Shown piece after piece: positions 24,167-33,481 of a DNA stretch of 64,000 nt. The stretch's first letter is position 1, and each line of letters begins with the position of its first letter. The position numbers and the translations under genes were made by a program. The notes under the pieces are model-generated. The model did not search any database. It worked only from the letters and a program-made list of their open reading frames with translations, and was not told where the DNA came from. The DNA lies in the NCBI RefSeq assembly GCF_009792295.1, contig NZ_CP039934.1, positions 950,501 to 1,014,500 of the forward strand, in the 5' to 3' direction. Source of the DNA: Myroides fluvii. Its GTDB lineage: Bacteria; Bacteroidota; Bacteroidia; Flavobacteriales; Flavobacteriaceae.

Positions 24167-24922
24167 ATGAGAACCGTATTTATCACAGGAGCATCTTCAG
24201 GAATTGGACAAGCTACAGCCAGAGCTTTAGCACCCAATCATCGTTTAATCCTTTGTGGAAGAAGAAGAGAGCGATTAGAAGCCTTAGCCCTAGAATTAAA
24301 TGCCCTTACAGCAACGCATATACTCACTTTTGACGTGCGCAACAGAGAAGAAGTATTTCAGGCTGTTGACTCCCTACCTACGGAATGGAAAAACATAGAC
24401 ATCTTAATCAACAATGCGGGAAATGCACATGGTTTATCTTCCTTCCAAGAAGCAGACATTGAAGATCTAGAAGCAATGATTGACATCAATGTCAAAGGCT
24501 TAATTTACGTGACGAAAGCTGTTTTACCCTTGTTATTACAACACAACCGAGGAGGGCATATTGTCAACTTGTCTTCCATTGCAGGAAAAGAAACCTACGC
24601 CAACGGATCGGTTTATTGTGCATCAAAATCAGCTGTAGAATCTATTTCAGCAGGGTTGCGCATCGATTTAAATAGCAAGGGAATCAAAGTTACCAACGTA
24701 GCTCCTGGCGCTGTTGAAACGGAATTTTCAATGGTGCGCTTTAAAGGAGATCAAACCAAAGCAAACCAAGTGTACAATGGATATGATCCACTTAGCCCCG
24801 AAGATATTGCCCATGCTATTGCCTACGCCATCAATCAACCGGATCACGTGCAATTGGCCGATATGACCATTTTTCCCAAAGCACAAGCTAGCGGAACAAC
24901 TTTTTACAGAAAACCTCAATAG
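24167..24922 (+). CDS. SDR-family NADP-dependent dehydrogenase (YdfG-like)
   Basis: 251 residues with all classical SDR marks: TGASSGIG (7-14) for the cofactor with a CGRRRERL basic motif just after (NADP preference), NNAG (82-85), catalytic Ser137, Tyr150 and Lys154 (YCASK), and the PGAVETEF segment. The C-terminus resembles E. coli YdfG, a 3-hydroxy acid (serine-type) dehydrogenase; the real substrate is unproven. The start at 24167 is chosen over an upstream in-frame ATG at 24113 that overlaps the preceding gene. Confidence 0.88.
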   Translation: MRTVFITGASSGIGQATARALAPNHRLILCGRRRERLEALALELNALTATHILTFDVRNREEVFQAVDSLPTEWKNIDILINNAGNAHGLSSFQEADIEDLEAMIDINVKGLIYVTKAVLPLLLQHNRGGHIVNLSSIAGKETYANGSVYCASKSAVESISAGLRIDLNSKGIKVTNVAPGAVETEFSMVRFKGDQTKANQVYNGYDPLSPEDIAHAIAYAINQPDHVQLADMTIFPKAQASGTTFYRKPQ

Positions 24923-24949
24923 GGTAAACGATTTAAAAGCAATCACTTT

Positions 24950-25612
24950 ATGAAACACCTAATTGCAATTAGTCTTTTTTTAGGGCTTCATTGCACCTTT
25001 AGTTCATCGCTTTATGCCCATGAAACTAAAAACGCTTGGGAAGACAAGCTACTTCCTTTACTTCAAGCAACCTCAGATACCGTTTTTATTGATCTAAAAA
25101 ACGATCCTGATTTTAAATTTGCCAATCATTTACGTTGGTTTCAAGACCCAGATCTATCGCTGTTTGGAATTAAAACACAATCGGGTGACTTGTTTATCGA
25201 ACCTTTATTTCACCAAATTGAATCGTTTGTTGATAATGTCTCCATCGTAACGTTCGAAGGCTATCAAGGCGCAATTAATGATAAGGGAATAGTCGTTATT
25301 CCCTACATATACGAAGAATTGCAAACCAGTAGTGAAGACCGCATTGCTTTCTATGAAGGAGGTTTATGGGGATTCTTCTCTACCACAGGTGATAAAATTA
25401 TTCCCGCATCTTATGAATTTGTAGGTAATTTTTCAGAAGGCCTCGCCCTAGCCTCAAAGGATAATTTATTTGGCTATATCAATAAACAAGGAAAAGTAAT
25501 GATCCCCTTTCAATATGAATACGCCAGTAATTTTGAAAATGGACAAGCACAAGTAGAAGTCAAATTTCGCGCTTTTACCATCAATAAAAAAGGAATGAAG
25601 ATATCGAATTAG
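24950..25612 (+). CDS. Secreted WG-repeat protein
   Basis: 220 residues with an N-terminal signal peptide (cleavage after LYA, ~23) and WG beta-repeats: each ends with a Gly-containing strand pair such as YQGAINDKGIVVIPYIYEE, LWGFFSTTGDKIIPASYEF and LFGYINKQGKVMIPFQYEYA. WG repeats form beta-propeller-like surfaces and are found in many secreted Bacteroidota proteins of unclear role. Its stop codon forms the first base of the 7-bp repeat array that follows. Confidence 0.8.
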   Translation: MKHLIAISLFLGLHCTFSSSLYAHETKNAWEDKLLPLLQATSDTVFIDLKNDPDFKFANHLRWFQDPDLSLFGIKTQSGDLFIEPLFHQIESFVDNVSIVTFEGYQGAINDKGIVVIPYIYEELQTSSEDRIAFYEGGLWGFFSTTGDKIIPASYEFVGNFSEGLALASKDNLFGYINKQGKVMIPFQYEYASNFENGQAQVEVKFRAFTINKKGMKISN

Positions 25613-25646
25613 TTAACGGTTAACGGTTAACTGTTAACCGTTTAAA
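25612..25646. repeat. 7-bp tandem array (GTTAACN) touching a stop codon
   Basis: GTTAACG, GTTAACG, GTTAACT, GTTAACC, GTTTAAA in perfect 7-bp register. The first G is the last base of the WG protein's TAG stop. The last unit merges into the first 105-bp repeat. Confidence 0.85.
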
Positions 25647-26130
25647 TTTTCTGATTTAAGGGTATATATTCTTAAATCGATAATCTGGCGAAAAAGCAAC
25701 TGGCAAAAAAACGAAAAAGCAAATCTAAAGGTTATGAGTAATCGGAAGTTTATCGGTTAAATAAGATATCTTAGTCAATTGTTATTCATTATCAGATTGT
25801 TGGTTAATTTTTTGATTTAAGGATATATTTTTTTTAATCGATAATCTGTCGAAAAAGCAACTGGCAAAAAGACAAAAAAGCAAATCTAAAGGTTATCAGT
25901 TAACGGTTTAAATTTTCTGATTTAAGGATATATATTCTTAAATCGATAATCTGGCGAAAAAGCAACTGGCAAAAAAACGAAAAAGCAAATCTAAAGGTTA
26001 TCAGTTAACGGTTTAAATTTTCTGATTTAAGGATTTATATTCTTAAATCGATAATCTGTCGAAAAAGCAACTTGCAAAAAGACAAAAAAGCAAATCTAAA
26101 GGTTATCAGTTAACGGTTTAAATTTTCTGA
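25640..26130. repeat. 105-bp tandem repeat with alternating subtypes
   Basis: Units begin at 25640, ~25803, 25906 and 26011, with a fifth broken off after ~15 bp at 26116. The last three steps are exactly 105 bp (measured on the GATTTAAGG core), the first is 161 bp because of a 56-bp insertion. Each unit holds a hairpin GATTTAAG...CTTAAATC (damaged in the second unit) and ends in GTTATCA-GTTAACG, heptamer-like. Units 1 and 3 have TGGCGA/AACG and units 2 and 4 TGTCGA/GACAA, so subtypes alternate. No open frame and no spacer sequences are present. Confidence 0.85.
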
Positions 26131-26245
26131 ATCGATCAATCGTACTTTAATCGAAAATCTTCACAAAGCACAAACCTCACTAAAAAAGTGAAGTTGCTTT
26201 TTTGTTTTTTGTGAAGTTTTGAAGTTTCTGCAAAGAGCAAACCTC

Positions 26246-26301
26246 ACAAACAACAAACAACAACCAACGAACGACCTACGACCTACGACCAACAACCAAC
26301 C
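26246..26301. repeat. 7-bp tandem array (ACNNACN)
   Basis: Eight consecutive 7-mers in register: ACAAACA twice, ACAACCA, ACGAACG, ACCTACG twice, ACCAACA, ACCAACC. The sequence drifts while the period stays exactly 7. A terminator for the receptor gene begins five bases later. Confidence 0.85.
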
Positions 26302-26305
26302 CCAT

Positions 26306-26345
26306 AAAAAAACGAGTTAGATATCCCTTCTAACTCGTTTTTACA
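26306..26345 (-). terminator. Terminator of the TonB receptor gene
   Basis: AAACGAGTTAGA (26310-26321) and TCTAACTCGTTT (26329-26340) form a 12-bp stem with A and T flanks on both sides, so it works for the minus-strand receptor and could also stop plus-strand readthrough from the repeat tract. Confidence 0.85.
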
Positions 26346-26368
26346 ACTAACCCAAACATTCGTATCGT

Positions 26369-28252
26369 TTATAGCCCATCAAATTTTACTCCTAGTGTAA
26401 ACCATCTACCTGGCATAGGGACAGCCCCAGCCTCAATATAGGTTGTATCAAATATATTCTGAGCATCTAAATAGAACTTCACCTTATCTAAGGCATAGTT
26501 CAGACGAATATCCGTAATCCAATAACTCTTATACGTCAATCGTTCATTGAAGCGATTGGCTAAGGTCACGCTAAATTTATCATAGGTGTAGTTCACCGTT
26601 CCCACCACTTGGTGTTTCAAACTTTCTAAGGAATACTTAGAAAGCACCCCTGCTTCTGCAGATTTATTTTCAATAGTTGGTGACAAATACGTATACGAAA
26701 GACCTAAATTCCATAGCGAAATACCTTCTCCTAATTGGTAACGCAATGCCGTATTCAAGCCTTTTGTCTTATTCTTTGAGGCGTTATACGGTTGATACGG
26801 TTGATTGATATCTACGCGAATCCAATCGACAAAATCATCAATATCGCGATAGAATACAAAGGCCTCGGCTTGTAAGCGATTTTTTCTATACTTTCCACCT
26901 ACCTCAACTTGATATGCTTTTTCTGGTGCTAGATCGGGGTTTCCGATATTACCAGGTCGTTGATTCAAATACAAATCCGTAAATGACGGAATTCTACTTG
27001 CTGTTCCCGCGTTAAATGTAGCCTGCCAATGCGGATTGAAATTATAACTCGCATCAATTCCAGGGAAAAACTCCCAACCATACTTTGTATTATAATTGAC
27101 ATAAGCCCCAATATTTACGTCTAATTTCTCAAACCAATCGCGTTGAAAGGCAGCAAAAAATCCATAGTTGCTCTTGCTGTGATCGCCAATGTTGGTGGAG
27201 TTAATTTCCTCATAACGCATTTCACCACCAAAGGTAAATTTTCCGTAATCAGCAGCGTATTCTCCATTGACATTGGATGTAATTGCATGAGTATAATGTC
27301 TACTTCTTGCCACATCCAAACGATGACGATAGTAGCGATAATCATCGAAATTATAGCGATAGGCCACACTAGGCATCAAAGTAAACCGATCCGATACATA
27401 ATGACGTGAACTCAAGTTCAACATCGTTGTGCTGACAATTTCCTTCGACTCTTTATCTCCAGGTGCAGCATAAAATCCGTTCGCACCAAATGAACTATTC
27501 GCATGTCCAGCCAAAATCATTAGGGTATTGTGCTCGTTGGGATTAATATTCCCTTGATAAAACACCTTATTGTTGTGATAAGCGGTATTATAGCGATATC
27601 CATTTCCGGAATCGTGGCTGGCGAACAACATATGGTTATCCTTTTCACGCACCAATGTCCCACCTACTTGAATGCCGCGGTTGTTATACGTTTCGTTGTG
27701 ATCGTCCTCTTTGTCTTTCTTAAAGCTCGTACCTCCGTACGCAGCCGCAAAGACTCCATCCTTCTTTGGATTTTTCGTCACTATGTTCACAACCCCTGTT
27801 AAACTGTTGATCCCGTATAAACGCGCAGAAGGCCCTCGCACAATTTCAATGCGCTCTACAGCCTCTAAAGGAATAGGAATGTTTAGCGAATTATGTCCCG
27901 TTTGTGGATCAGAAATCTTTTGACCATTCAACAACAGAATATTTTGCTCAAAACTTCCACCATCAATACTCAAATCTGCCTGTGTTCCATTGGGGCCTCG
28001 TTGTCTCAAATCTACTCCGGCAACAAAACTCAACAACTCGTTGACCGAGCTCACGGGTAATTGCTTAATCTGATCCTGACCTACTATAGTAATATTTCTA
28101 TTTTTCAAAGTACTTGGAAGTTGTAATCGCTGATTGTAAATCACAATTTCTTCCATATTGTCCGCTACTGTGGTTGTGTTTTTTTCTTGTGCATTACCTG
28201 CTACAGCAAAAAAACTACAAACCGTTAAGGCTACATAAAATTGAGGTTTCAT
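26369..28252 (-). CDS. TonB-dependent outer-membrane receptor (BtuB/CirA-like)
   Basis: 627 residues: signal peptide ending AVAGNAQ, a plug domain (about 45-165) with VNELLSFVAGVDLRQRGPNG, RIEIVRGPSARLYG and GVVNIVTKNPK, then a 22-strand-type barrel ending ARWFTLGVKFDGL-like with a C-terminal aromatic-rich strand. It imports a bulky scarce ligand (vitamin B12, siderophore or other) under TonB power. No substrate-specific partner gene is adjacent. The ATG at 28252 is preferred over 28276 because the -7 box at 28294-28287 places transcription start just before 28276, giving a normal short leader. Confidence 0.88.
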   Translation of the reverse strand: MKPQFYVALTVCSFFAVAGNAQEKNTTTVADNMEEIVIYNQRLQLPSTLKNRNITIVGQDQIKQLPVSSVNELLSFVAGVDLRQRGPNGTQADLSIDGGSFEQNILLLNGQKISDPQTGHNSLNIPIPLEAVERIEIVRGPSARLYGINSLTGVVNIVTKNPKKDGVFAAAYGGTSFKKDKEDDHNETYNNRGIQVGGTLVREKDNHMLFASHDSGNGYRYNTAYHNNKVFYQGNINPNEHNTLMILAGHANSSFGANGFYAAPGDKESKEIVSTTMLNLSSRHYVSDRFTLMPSVAYRYNFDDYRYYRHRLDVARSRHYTHAITSNVNGEYAADYGKFTFGGEMRYEEINSTNIGDHSKSNYGFFAAFQRDWFEKLDVNIGAYVNYNTKYGWEFFPGIDASYNFNPHWQATFNAGTASRIPSFTDLYLNQRPGNIGNPDLAPEKAYQVEVGGKYRKNRLQAEAFVFYRDIDDFVDWIRVDINQPYQPYNASKNKTKGLNTALRYQLGEGISLWNLGLSYTYLSPTIENKSAEAGVLSKYSLESLKHQVVGTVNYTYDKFSVTLANRFNERLTYKSYWITDIRLNYALDKVKFYLDAQNIFDTTYIEAGAVPMPGRWFTLGVKFDGL

Positions 28253-28286
28253 AAAATAAATGTATGCTTGATTCATTCGTATACTG

Positions 28287-28294
28287 CAAATGTA
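28287..28294 (-). promoter_or_regulatory. -7 promoter box of the TonB receptor
   Basis: TACATTTG on the minus strand matches TAnnTTTG. The predicted start at about 28280 leaves only ~28 bases before the ATG at 28252. Confidence 0.6.
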
Positions 28295-28469
28295 AGTAGG
28301 GATGTTACACCTCTCCTAGTCCAGTTTAAAAATAGAAAACAGTCCGGTTTTTTCTCTTACAAAAAAATTACCTTATTTATTCATTTTTAGCACTTATGCA
28401 AAAACTCAAACAAGGATAATATTTAAAATATAAATTATTTTCATTATTTTTGGTTTATAATCTTGCTAT

Positions 28470-30062
28470 ATGATTAAGAAAATATTACTGCCAACTGCAT
28501 TGCTTGCTTGTGTACTCACCTCTTGTGGGGAGAGAAGTAAACAAGCCATGCGAGTTATCTATGGTGAAAATGAAGTTGTTGAAGCGTTGAATGAAGTGCC
28601 GAACATCCAATTTGACTCCTTACAAACTAGTGCACTTCCAGAAGATGTGCGTCTTTTTTACAAGAACAACGACTACCATTTAGGATGGTTTAGTGCCGTA
28701 AATAGACAACAACTTTTAACGAGTGTTGACGATCTTAAATACGACGGTATTAAGATTTCAACCAAAGACAGGGACAAGCTCACAGATTTTAGCGCAAGCT
28801 ATGAGCAGTTGGACGAAGCCACAAAGATTGAGGCTGACTTCTTATTCTCCACGATGTATGTGAATACATTAGACAATTTGTACAACGGCAGCATCAAAGC
28901 CAAGCGCTTATATGGTGATTGGGAGATAACCCCAAAACCCTTAAACACAAGTGCAACCCTATTATTAGCTTTGAATCATGAAAATATTGCCCTCACGTAT
29001 GACAGTATTCGAACAAAGCAACCGGTATACACCCAATTGAGAAAAAAACTTTTCTCCTATTATACTTTAGAGCAAGACAGTTTAAAGCCATTTAAAAATG
29101 GAAAAATAAACGACACGATTCCAGAGCTGGTAACCATTAAAAAACACTTGATATTCTTGAATCAGTTGCCCGACAGTATTGGCACAGATGCCATTTACAA
29201 TCAGGCTACAGCCCAATCGATAAAAGCTTTTCAAACCCAAAAAAAACTAAGTGTTACTGGTTATACTGACACCAAAACGATTGAAGCGATGTTGCGCGAT
29301 GAACATGCCTTAAAAGAAAAAATTATTGTCAATTTAGAGCGTTGGCGATGGTTTCCGAGGGAATTTTCATCCAACTATATCTTGGTCAATATTCCAGCCT
29401 TTAGTTTGGTTACCGTATCCAATCAGGATACGATTCAACAACACAAAGTTGTTGTGGGAACTGCTGCGCGTAAAACACCAATCTTAAGTTCTACGCTGAC
29501 TACCGTTGTTTTGAATCCAACGTGGACCGTACCTCCAACAATTAAAAAAAATGATTTAGTACCCAAAGCATCTAGTGATCTTTCCTATTTTTCAAGATTG
29601 AATTTTACAATTTACAACAACCAAGGAAAAGTAGTATCTCCTGAAAATTGGGATGCTAGTAAAGGGACATCCTATCGCTATGTTCAAAAAGGGGGCCAAG
29701 GTAATACGCTGGGGCGTGTAAAATTCATGTTTCAAAATAACCATGCCGTATATTTACACGATACTCCAAGTCAATGGGGGTTCGCCCGCAATGATAGAAA
29801 TTTGAGTTCAGGATGTGTACGTGTACAAAATCCTTTTGAGCTGACAACTTATATTTTTGAGCTTGCCTCACCAAATTTAACCAAAGAAGAAGTAGACAAA
29901 ATTGTTGCCTCCCAAGAAACCAAAAGCGTATCCGTGAGTAAAACTCCGATTGATGTTCATTTATTATATTGGACTGTAGAAGTGGATCGTCAAGGGAAAT
30001 TTACCTATTTTAAGGATATTTACAAATATGACGAAGAATTGTACAAACGTTTAATCAAATAA
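28470..30062 (+). CDS. L,D-transpeptidase, YcbB-like lipoprotein
   Basis: A 530-residue lipoprotein (lipobox TSC, Cys19). Order: a helical N-terminal scaffold domain (~40-220), a peptidoglycan-binding segment (~240-275, YNQATAQSIKAFQTQKKL), and a YkuD catalytic domain (~300-460) with His430 (YLHDTP) and nucleophile Cys449 in SSGCVRV. YcbB-type enzymes cross-link peptidoglycan through 3-3 bonds or attach proteins. It is lipid-anchored and so faces the periplasm. It stands alone with a strong terminator; the second L,D-transpeptidase gene at 30793 is separated by a calycin-like gene. Confidence 0.9.
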   Translation: MIKKILLPTALLACVLTSCGERSKQAMRVIYGENEVVEALNEVPNIQFDSLQTSALPEDVRLFYKNNDYHLGWFSAVNRQQLLTSVDDLKYDGIKISTKDRDKLTDFSASYEQLDEATKIEADFLFSTMYVNTLDNLYNGSIKAKRLYGDWEITPKPLNTSATLLLALNHENIALTYDSIRTKQPVYTQLRKKLFSYYTLEQDSLKPFKNGKINDTIPELVTIKKHLIFLNQLPDSIGTDAIYNQATAQSIKAFQTQKKLSVTGYTDTKTIEAMLRDEHALKEKIIVNLERWRWFPREFSSNYILVNIPAFSLVTVSNQDTIQQHKVVVGTAARKTPILSSTLTTVVLNPTWTVPPTIKKNDLVPKASSDLSYFSRLNFTIYNNQGKVVSPENWDASKGTSYRYVQKGGQGNTLGRVKFMFQNNHAVYLHDTPSQWGFARNDRNLSSGCVRVQNPFELTTYIFELASPNLTKEEVDKIVASQETKSVSVSKTPIDVHLLYWTVEVDRQGKFTYFKDIYKYDEELYKRLIK

Positions 30063-30082
30063 AATCGTTCTTTTTTCTACAT

Positions 30083-30118
30083 ACAAAAGCCCAAGTAATT
30101 CTCTACTTGGGCTTTTGT
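30083..30118. terminator. Bidirectional intrinsic terminator
   Basis: A perfect 15-bp stem ACAAAAGCCCAAGTA/TACTTGGGCTTTTGT around a 6-base loop, between the L,D-transpeptidase gene and the convergent lipoprotein gene. Confidence 0.9.
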
Positions 30119-30138
30119 ATTCTGCGATTTTCCGTTGT

Positions 30139-30597
30139 TTATTCCGCAAATTGAAAAGTTCCTTGTATAAAATTTGAACTTCTTTTTCCTTGACTACTGC
30201 CATCATCGGCATAGCTTAAGAAAGCATCCACACTTCCTTTTTGGGTATCAATAACCTGACTAACGGTTAGACCATCTTGTTCAATCCAGTTAATAAAAAA
30301 CAGGTGATCCCCTATTTTCTTATAACTCATTGTTTCCGTTCCTTCTGAAACCACTCCCTTGGCATTCGTTGTTTTCCAATGCAATTGATTTTCTGACAAA
30401 TACGTTACCTCTGCTTTAAAATCAGGGTAAGCTAATATTCCCTTTTGCCCAATTAGACCACCATGATCTTGTATTGATTGCGCCTGAGTAGTCTCACTTG
30501 TTTGATTGGATGCTGCTCCTTTGGTCGTTGAATCTCCTTGTTTACAAGACAAGAGCAACAAAGGAGTTGCAAGTAAACATAAACTGATTTTTTTCAT
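30139..30597 (-). CDS. MoaF/calycin-like lipoprotein
   Basis: 152 residues, lipobox LLSC (Cys18), a Ser/Thr/Gln-rich linker to residue ~45, then a small beta-barrel with strand pattern LHWKTTNAKG, MSYKKIGDHLFFINWIEQDG and VIDTQKGSVDAFLSY. The FFINWIEQDG and VSQVIDT signature resembles MoaF-type calycins that bind small hydrophobic ligands. Function unknown; the match is from pattern only. Confidence 0.65.
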   Translation of the reverse strand: MKKISLCLLATPLLLLSCKQGDSTTKGAASNQTSETTQAQSIQDHGGLIGQKGILAYPDFKAEVTYLSENQLHWKTTNAKGVVSEGTETMSYKKIGDHLFFINWIEQDGLTVSQVIDTQKGSVDAFLSYADDGSSQGKRSSNFIQGTFQFAE

Positions 30598-30727
30598 CGC
30601 TTTAATTTTTTTAAATAATACTATCGTTTGTCCTACAGTGCATCAGATGTTATTCCAACTTGTAGTACACTTAAAAGTAACAAAAAGTAGACCTGTCTGT
30701 ATCAAAAAAATTGATTTATTTTAAAAT

Positions 30728-30765
30728 AAAAATGTCCAACGCACTCTAGTACGTTGGACATTTTT
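30728..30765 (-). terminator. Intrinsic terminator after the L,D-transpeptidase-like gene
   Basis: AAAAATGTCCAACG (30728-30741) and CGTTGGACATTTTT (30752-30765) form a 14-bp stem with a 10-base loop. Confidence 0.85.
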
Positions 30766-30792
30766 AGCAACTATTCGTTGAATCCTATGCTA

Positions 30793-31557
30793 TTAGATTA
30801 AATATTTTGATTGTTTTAAATAATCTTGTTGTGTAGAATAAATAAACAAGCAAGATTCATCTTTGATCAAGTCAATTAATTCTTTATTCACTTCATTTGG
30901 AACAGCTGGGCAACCGTAGCTTCTTCCCAGACGACCTTGTTTCAAAGCTAAAGTTGGAGAAGCATAATCCGCTCCATGTACCACAATCGCACGTGTACGC
31001 GCATTGTCGTTAATCCCCTTTTCCAATCCATCTAAACGCATCGAAAAGCCATTACTCCCTTGATACGTTTCGCCCGTTTTATAGAATCCTAAACTACTCA
31101 TATGGGAGTTAATTCGATTAGAAAATGCCGTAGCAAACTCATCCCCTGTTCGCTTACCATGTGCGACCACAGACTCTAATAACACGGTATTTTTGTCCAT
31201 ATCAATCACCCATAAGCGCTTTTGTGTAGAAGAAACGCTAAAATCGACAATCGTCAATTTACTGTTTTTAATCAATCCTTCCTCTTGCATTTTTAAATAG
31301 CCTTTCAACGCCATGGTAAATACTTTTTCTGAAGGAGCGTTAAATGCCTTTAGTTCTAACGTTTGAAAAAGTGTATTCGCTTTTAACTCAAATCGCTCTT
31401 CTGCACTTAATTCTACTTTTTCTATCTTCTCTATTTTTTCTGTTCTGGCAACATCCAATTGAATGGACGACATATCAAATGCTATTGAATTCTTGGCAAC
31501 ACCTGCACCTACTAATACCAAAGCGGCTGACGCCACTATCCACTGCTTATAATTCAT
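30793..31557 (-). CDS. L,D-transpeptidase catalytic domain protein (YkuD_2 type)
   Basis: 254 residues with an N-terminal hydrophobic signal segment (~6-26). The catalytic core has VVHGADYAS (His in the HxxDY-like motif) and LGRSYGCPAVP with the nucleophile Cys. This is the murein L,D-transpeptidase family common in Bacteroidota. A charged helical linker (~40-75) precedes it. It probably crosslinks or trims peptidoglycan in the periplasm. Having two different L,D-transpeptidase types within 3 kb is noted under findings. Confidence 0.88.
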   Translation of the reverse strand: MNYKQWIVASAALVLVGAGVAKNSIAFDMSSIQLDVARTEKIEKIEKVELSAEERFELKANTLFQTLELKAFNAPSEKVFTMALKGYLKMQEEGLIKNSKLTIVDFSVSSTQKRLWVIDMDKNTVLLESVVAHGKRTGDEFATAFSNRINSHMSSLGFYKTGETYQGSNGFSMRLDGLEKGINDNARTRAIVVHGADYASPTLALKQGRLGRSYGCPAVPNEVNKELIDLIKDESCLFIYSTQQDYLKQSKYLI

Positions 31558-31857
31558 TATTATATCTTTAAAAAGGGATTGTTTTTAATTACGAAGTCGT
31601 AAAAATAAAAAAATATTCTTACCAAACAAATGATTATCACCCAACTAAGTCTATAATTGTGATTTTTTTTTACTTTCGTTGCTTATTGAGAATTTTTTTT
31701 AACCAAAAATCACAATTTCCTTAAATCCTAAAACGTCAGGAGGAAAAAGCGCCTTCTTTTTAAATAAAATGCAGGAATCTACCGACGAAAAGCAGAAGTT
31801 AACCATACAATCTGTAAATTTGTGTAAGGAATAATTCAAACGACAAAACACACAACA
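31558..31857. other. Promoter region between two divergent genes
   Basis: A 300-bp stretch without a gene. TAAATTTG at 31815-31822 matches the -7 consensus on the plus strand and serves gpmI with a ~29-base leader. The rest is AT-rich; a start for the divergent L,D-transpeptidase gene must lie in its left part but no sharp -7 box was seen. Confidence 0.45.
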
Positions 31858-33375
31858 ATGAATAAGAAAGTAATTTTAATGATACTGGATGGCTGGGGAA
31901 AAACACAAGACCCTAAGGTTTCAGCCATTGCACATGCACAAACACCGTTCATCGATAGTCTGTATACCCAATACCCAAATACATATGTATTAACGGATGG
32001 ACTCAATGTAGGATTGCCCGAGGGGCAGATGGGAAATTCAGAGGTAGGTCATATGAATTTAGGAGCCGGTCGAATTGTGTACCAAGATTTGGTTAAAATC
32101 AACATGGCCGTTGAAAATAAGACCATTGCCCATGAACCAGCTTTACAAGCCGCTTTTGCTTATGCCAAAGCAAACAATAAAAAAGTTCACTTCTTAGGTT
32201 TACTGTCAGATGGTGGGGTACATTCTCATGAAAAACACTTATACGGATTAGTAGATGCTGCGGTTGATTTTGGGTTACAAGATATTTTCATCCACGCCTT
32301 TACGGATGGGCGTGATGTCGATCCAAAATCGGGAGTAAGACACGTAAAAAACCTAGCAGAACACATCGCGTATTCCCCTGCTAAATTAGCTTCTGTAATA
32401 GGTCGCTACTATGCCATGGATCGCGACAAACGCTGGGAAAGAGTAGCTAAAGCCTACCATTTACTTGTAGAGGGGAAAGGAATTCACTCTACTGATGCAG
32501 TAAAAAGCATCGAAGCAAGTTATGCCAATAATGTAACAGACGAGTTTATTGACCCTATTGTCCTGGTTGATCAAGACAATCATCCCGTTGGAAAAATTGA
32601 AGCTGACGATGTCGTTATTTTCTTCAATTTCCGTACAGACCGTGGGCGTGAATTAACACAGGTTTTATCCCAAAGTAATTTCCCTGAATTTGCAATGAAA
32701 GCTTTGCCCTTGTATTTCGTTACTTTAACCAATTACGATGATACGTTTAAAAATGTACACGTAGTATATGACAAAGAAAACTTACACCATACCTTAGGTG
32801 AAATTATAGCCCATCATGGAAAAAAGCAAATTCGCATTGCTGAAACAGAAAAATACCCACACGTTACCTTTTTCTTCTCAGGAGGAAGAGAATTGCCTTT
32901 TGAAGGAGAACAACGCATTCTGTGTCCTTCTCCTAAAGTAGCAACTTACGATTTACAACCCGAAATGAGCGCTTTCGATCTGAAAGATGCCTTGATTCCC
33001 GAATTGCAAAAAGGAGAGGTTGACTTTGTGTGTTTGAATTTCGCCAATGGCGATATGGTTGGCCATACAGGAGTCATGGAAGCCGCCATTAAAGCTTGTG
33101 AAGCTGTAGACCAATGCGCAAAAGAAGTAATCGAAGCGGCTTTGGCGAATAATTATACTACAATTGTTTTAGCCGATCACGGAAATTGTGAAACGATGAT
33201 TAATGAGGATGGAACACCAAATACCGCACATACAACCAATCCCGTGCCGATTATTTTAGTAGATAAAGATATTAAAACCATCAATCACGGGGTTTTGGGT
33301 GATCTTGCACCAACTATCTTAAAGTTGATGGGATTACCTCAACCTGAAGAAATGACCAGACATTCGTTAGTATAA
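31858..33375 (+). CDS. gpmI: Phosphoglycerate mutase, 2,3-bisphosphoglycerate-independent
   Basis: GpmI interconverts 3- and 2-phosphoglycerate in glycolysis and gluconeogenesis, in the cytoplasm, using two Mn ions. The 505-residue length is normal. Motifs: ILDGWG (Asp11, metal), GQMGNSEVGHMNLGAGR with nucleophile Ser61, a phosphatase-like core with GRDVDP and ADHGNCE near residue 440. The gene is monocistronic with a perfect terminator. No sign of transfer. Confidence 0.95.
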   Translation: MNKKVILMILDGWGKTQDPKVSAIAHAQTPFIDSLYTQYPNTYVLTDGLNVGLPEGQMGNSEVGHMNLGAGRIVYQDLVKINMAVENKTIAHEPALQAAFAYAKANNKKVHFLGLLSDGGVHSHEKHLYGLVDAAVDFGLQDIFIHAFTDGRDVDPKSGVRHVKNLAEHIAYSPAKLASVIGRYYAMDRDKRWERVAKAYHLLVEGKGIHSTDAVKSIEASYANNVTDEFIDPIVLVDQDNHPVGKIEADDVVIFFNFRTDRGRELTQVLSQSNFPEFAMKALPLYFVTLTNYDDTFKNVHVVYDKENLHHTLGEIIAHHGKKQIRIAETEKYPHVTFFFSGGRELPFEGEQRILCPSPKVATYDLQPEMSAFDLKDALIPELQKGEVDFVCLNFANGDMVGHTGVMEAAIKACEAVDQCAKEVIEAALANNYTTIVLADHGNCETMINEDGTPNTAHTTNPVPIILVDKDIKTINHGVLGDLAPTILKLMGLPQPEEMTRHSLV

Positions 33376-33392
33376 ACGAAAAGAACAACATA

Positions 33393-33429
33393 AAAAAAGT
33401 GCTTTGTAAAATTTACAAAGCACTTTTTT
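33393..33429 (+). terminator. Intrinsic terminator of gpmI
   Basis: AAAAAAGTGCTTTGTAAA and TTTACAAAGCACTTTTTT form an 18-bp perfect stem with a 1-base centre. It overlaps the start of an upstream-extended frame of the next gene, which supports the internal start there. Confidence 0.9.
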
Positions 33430-33481
33430 GTTGGGCTATTTTACTATATTCGTATCACTTACAACCAATCAACCATCCCTT

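Noticed and set aside
25640..26130. CRISPR array
   Set aside because: The units are 105 bp and follow each other directly; there are no short repeats separated by unique spacers, and no cas gene is near.
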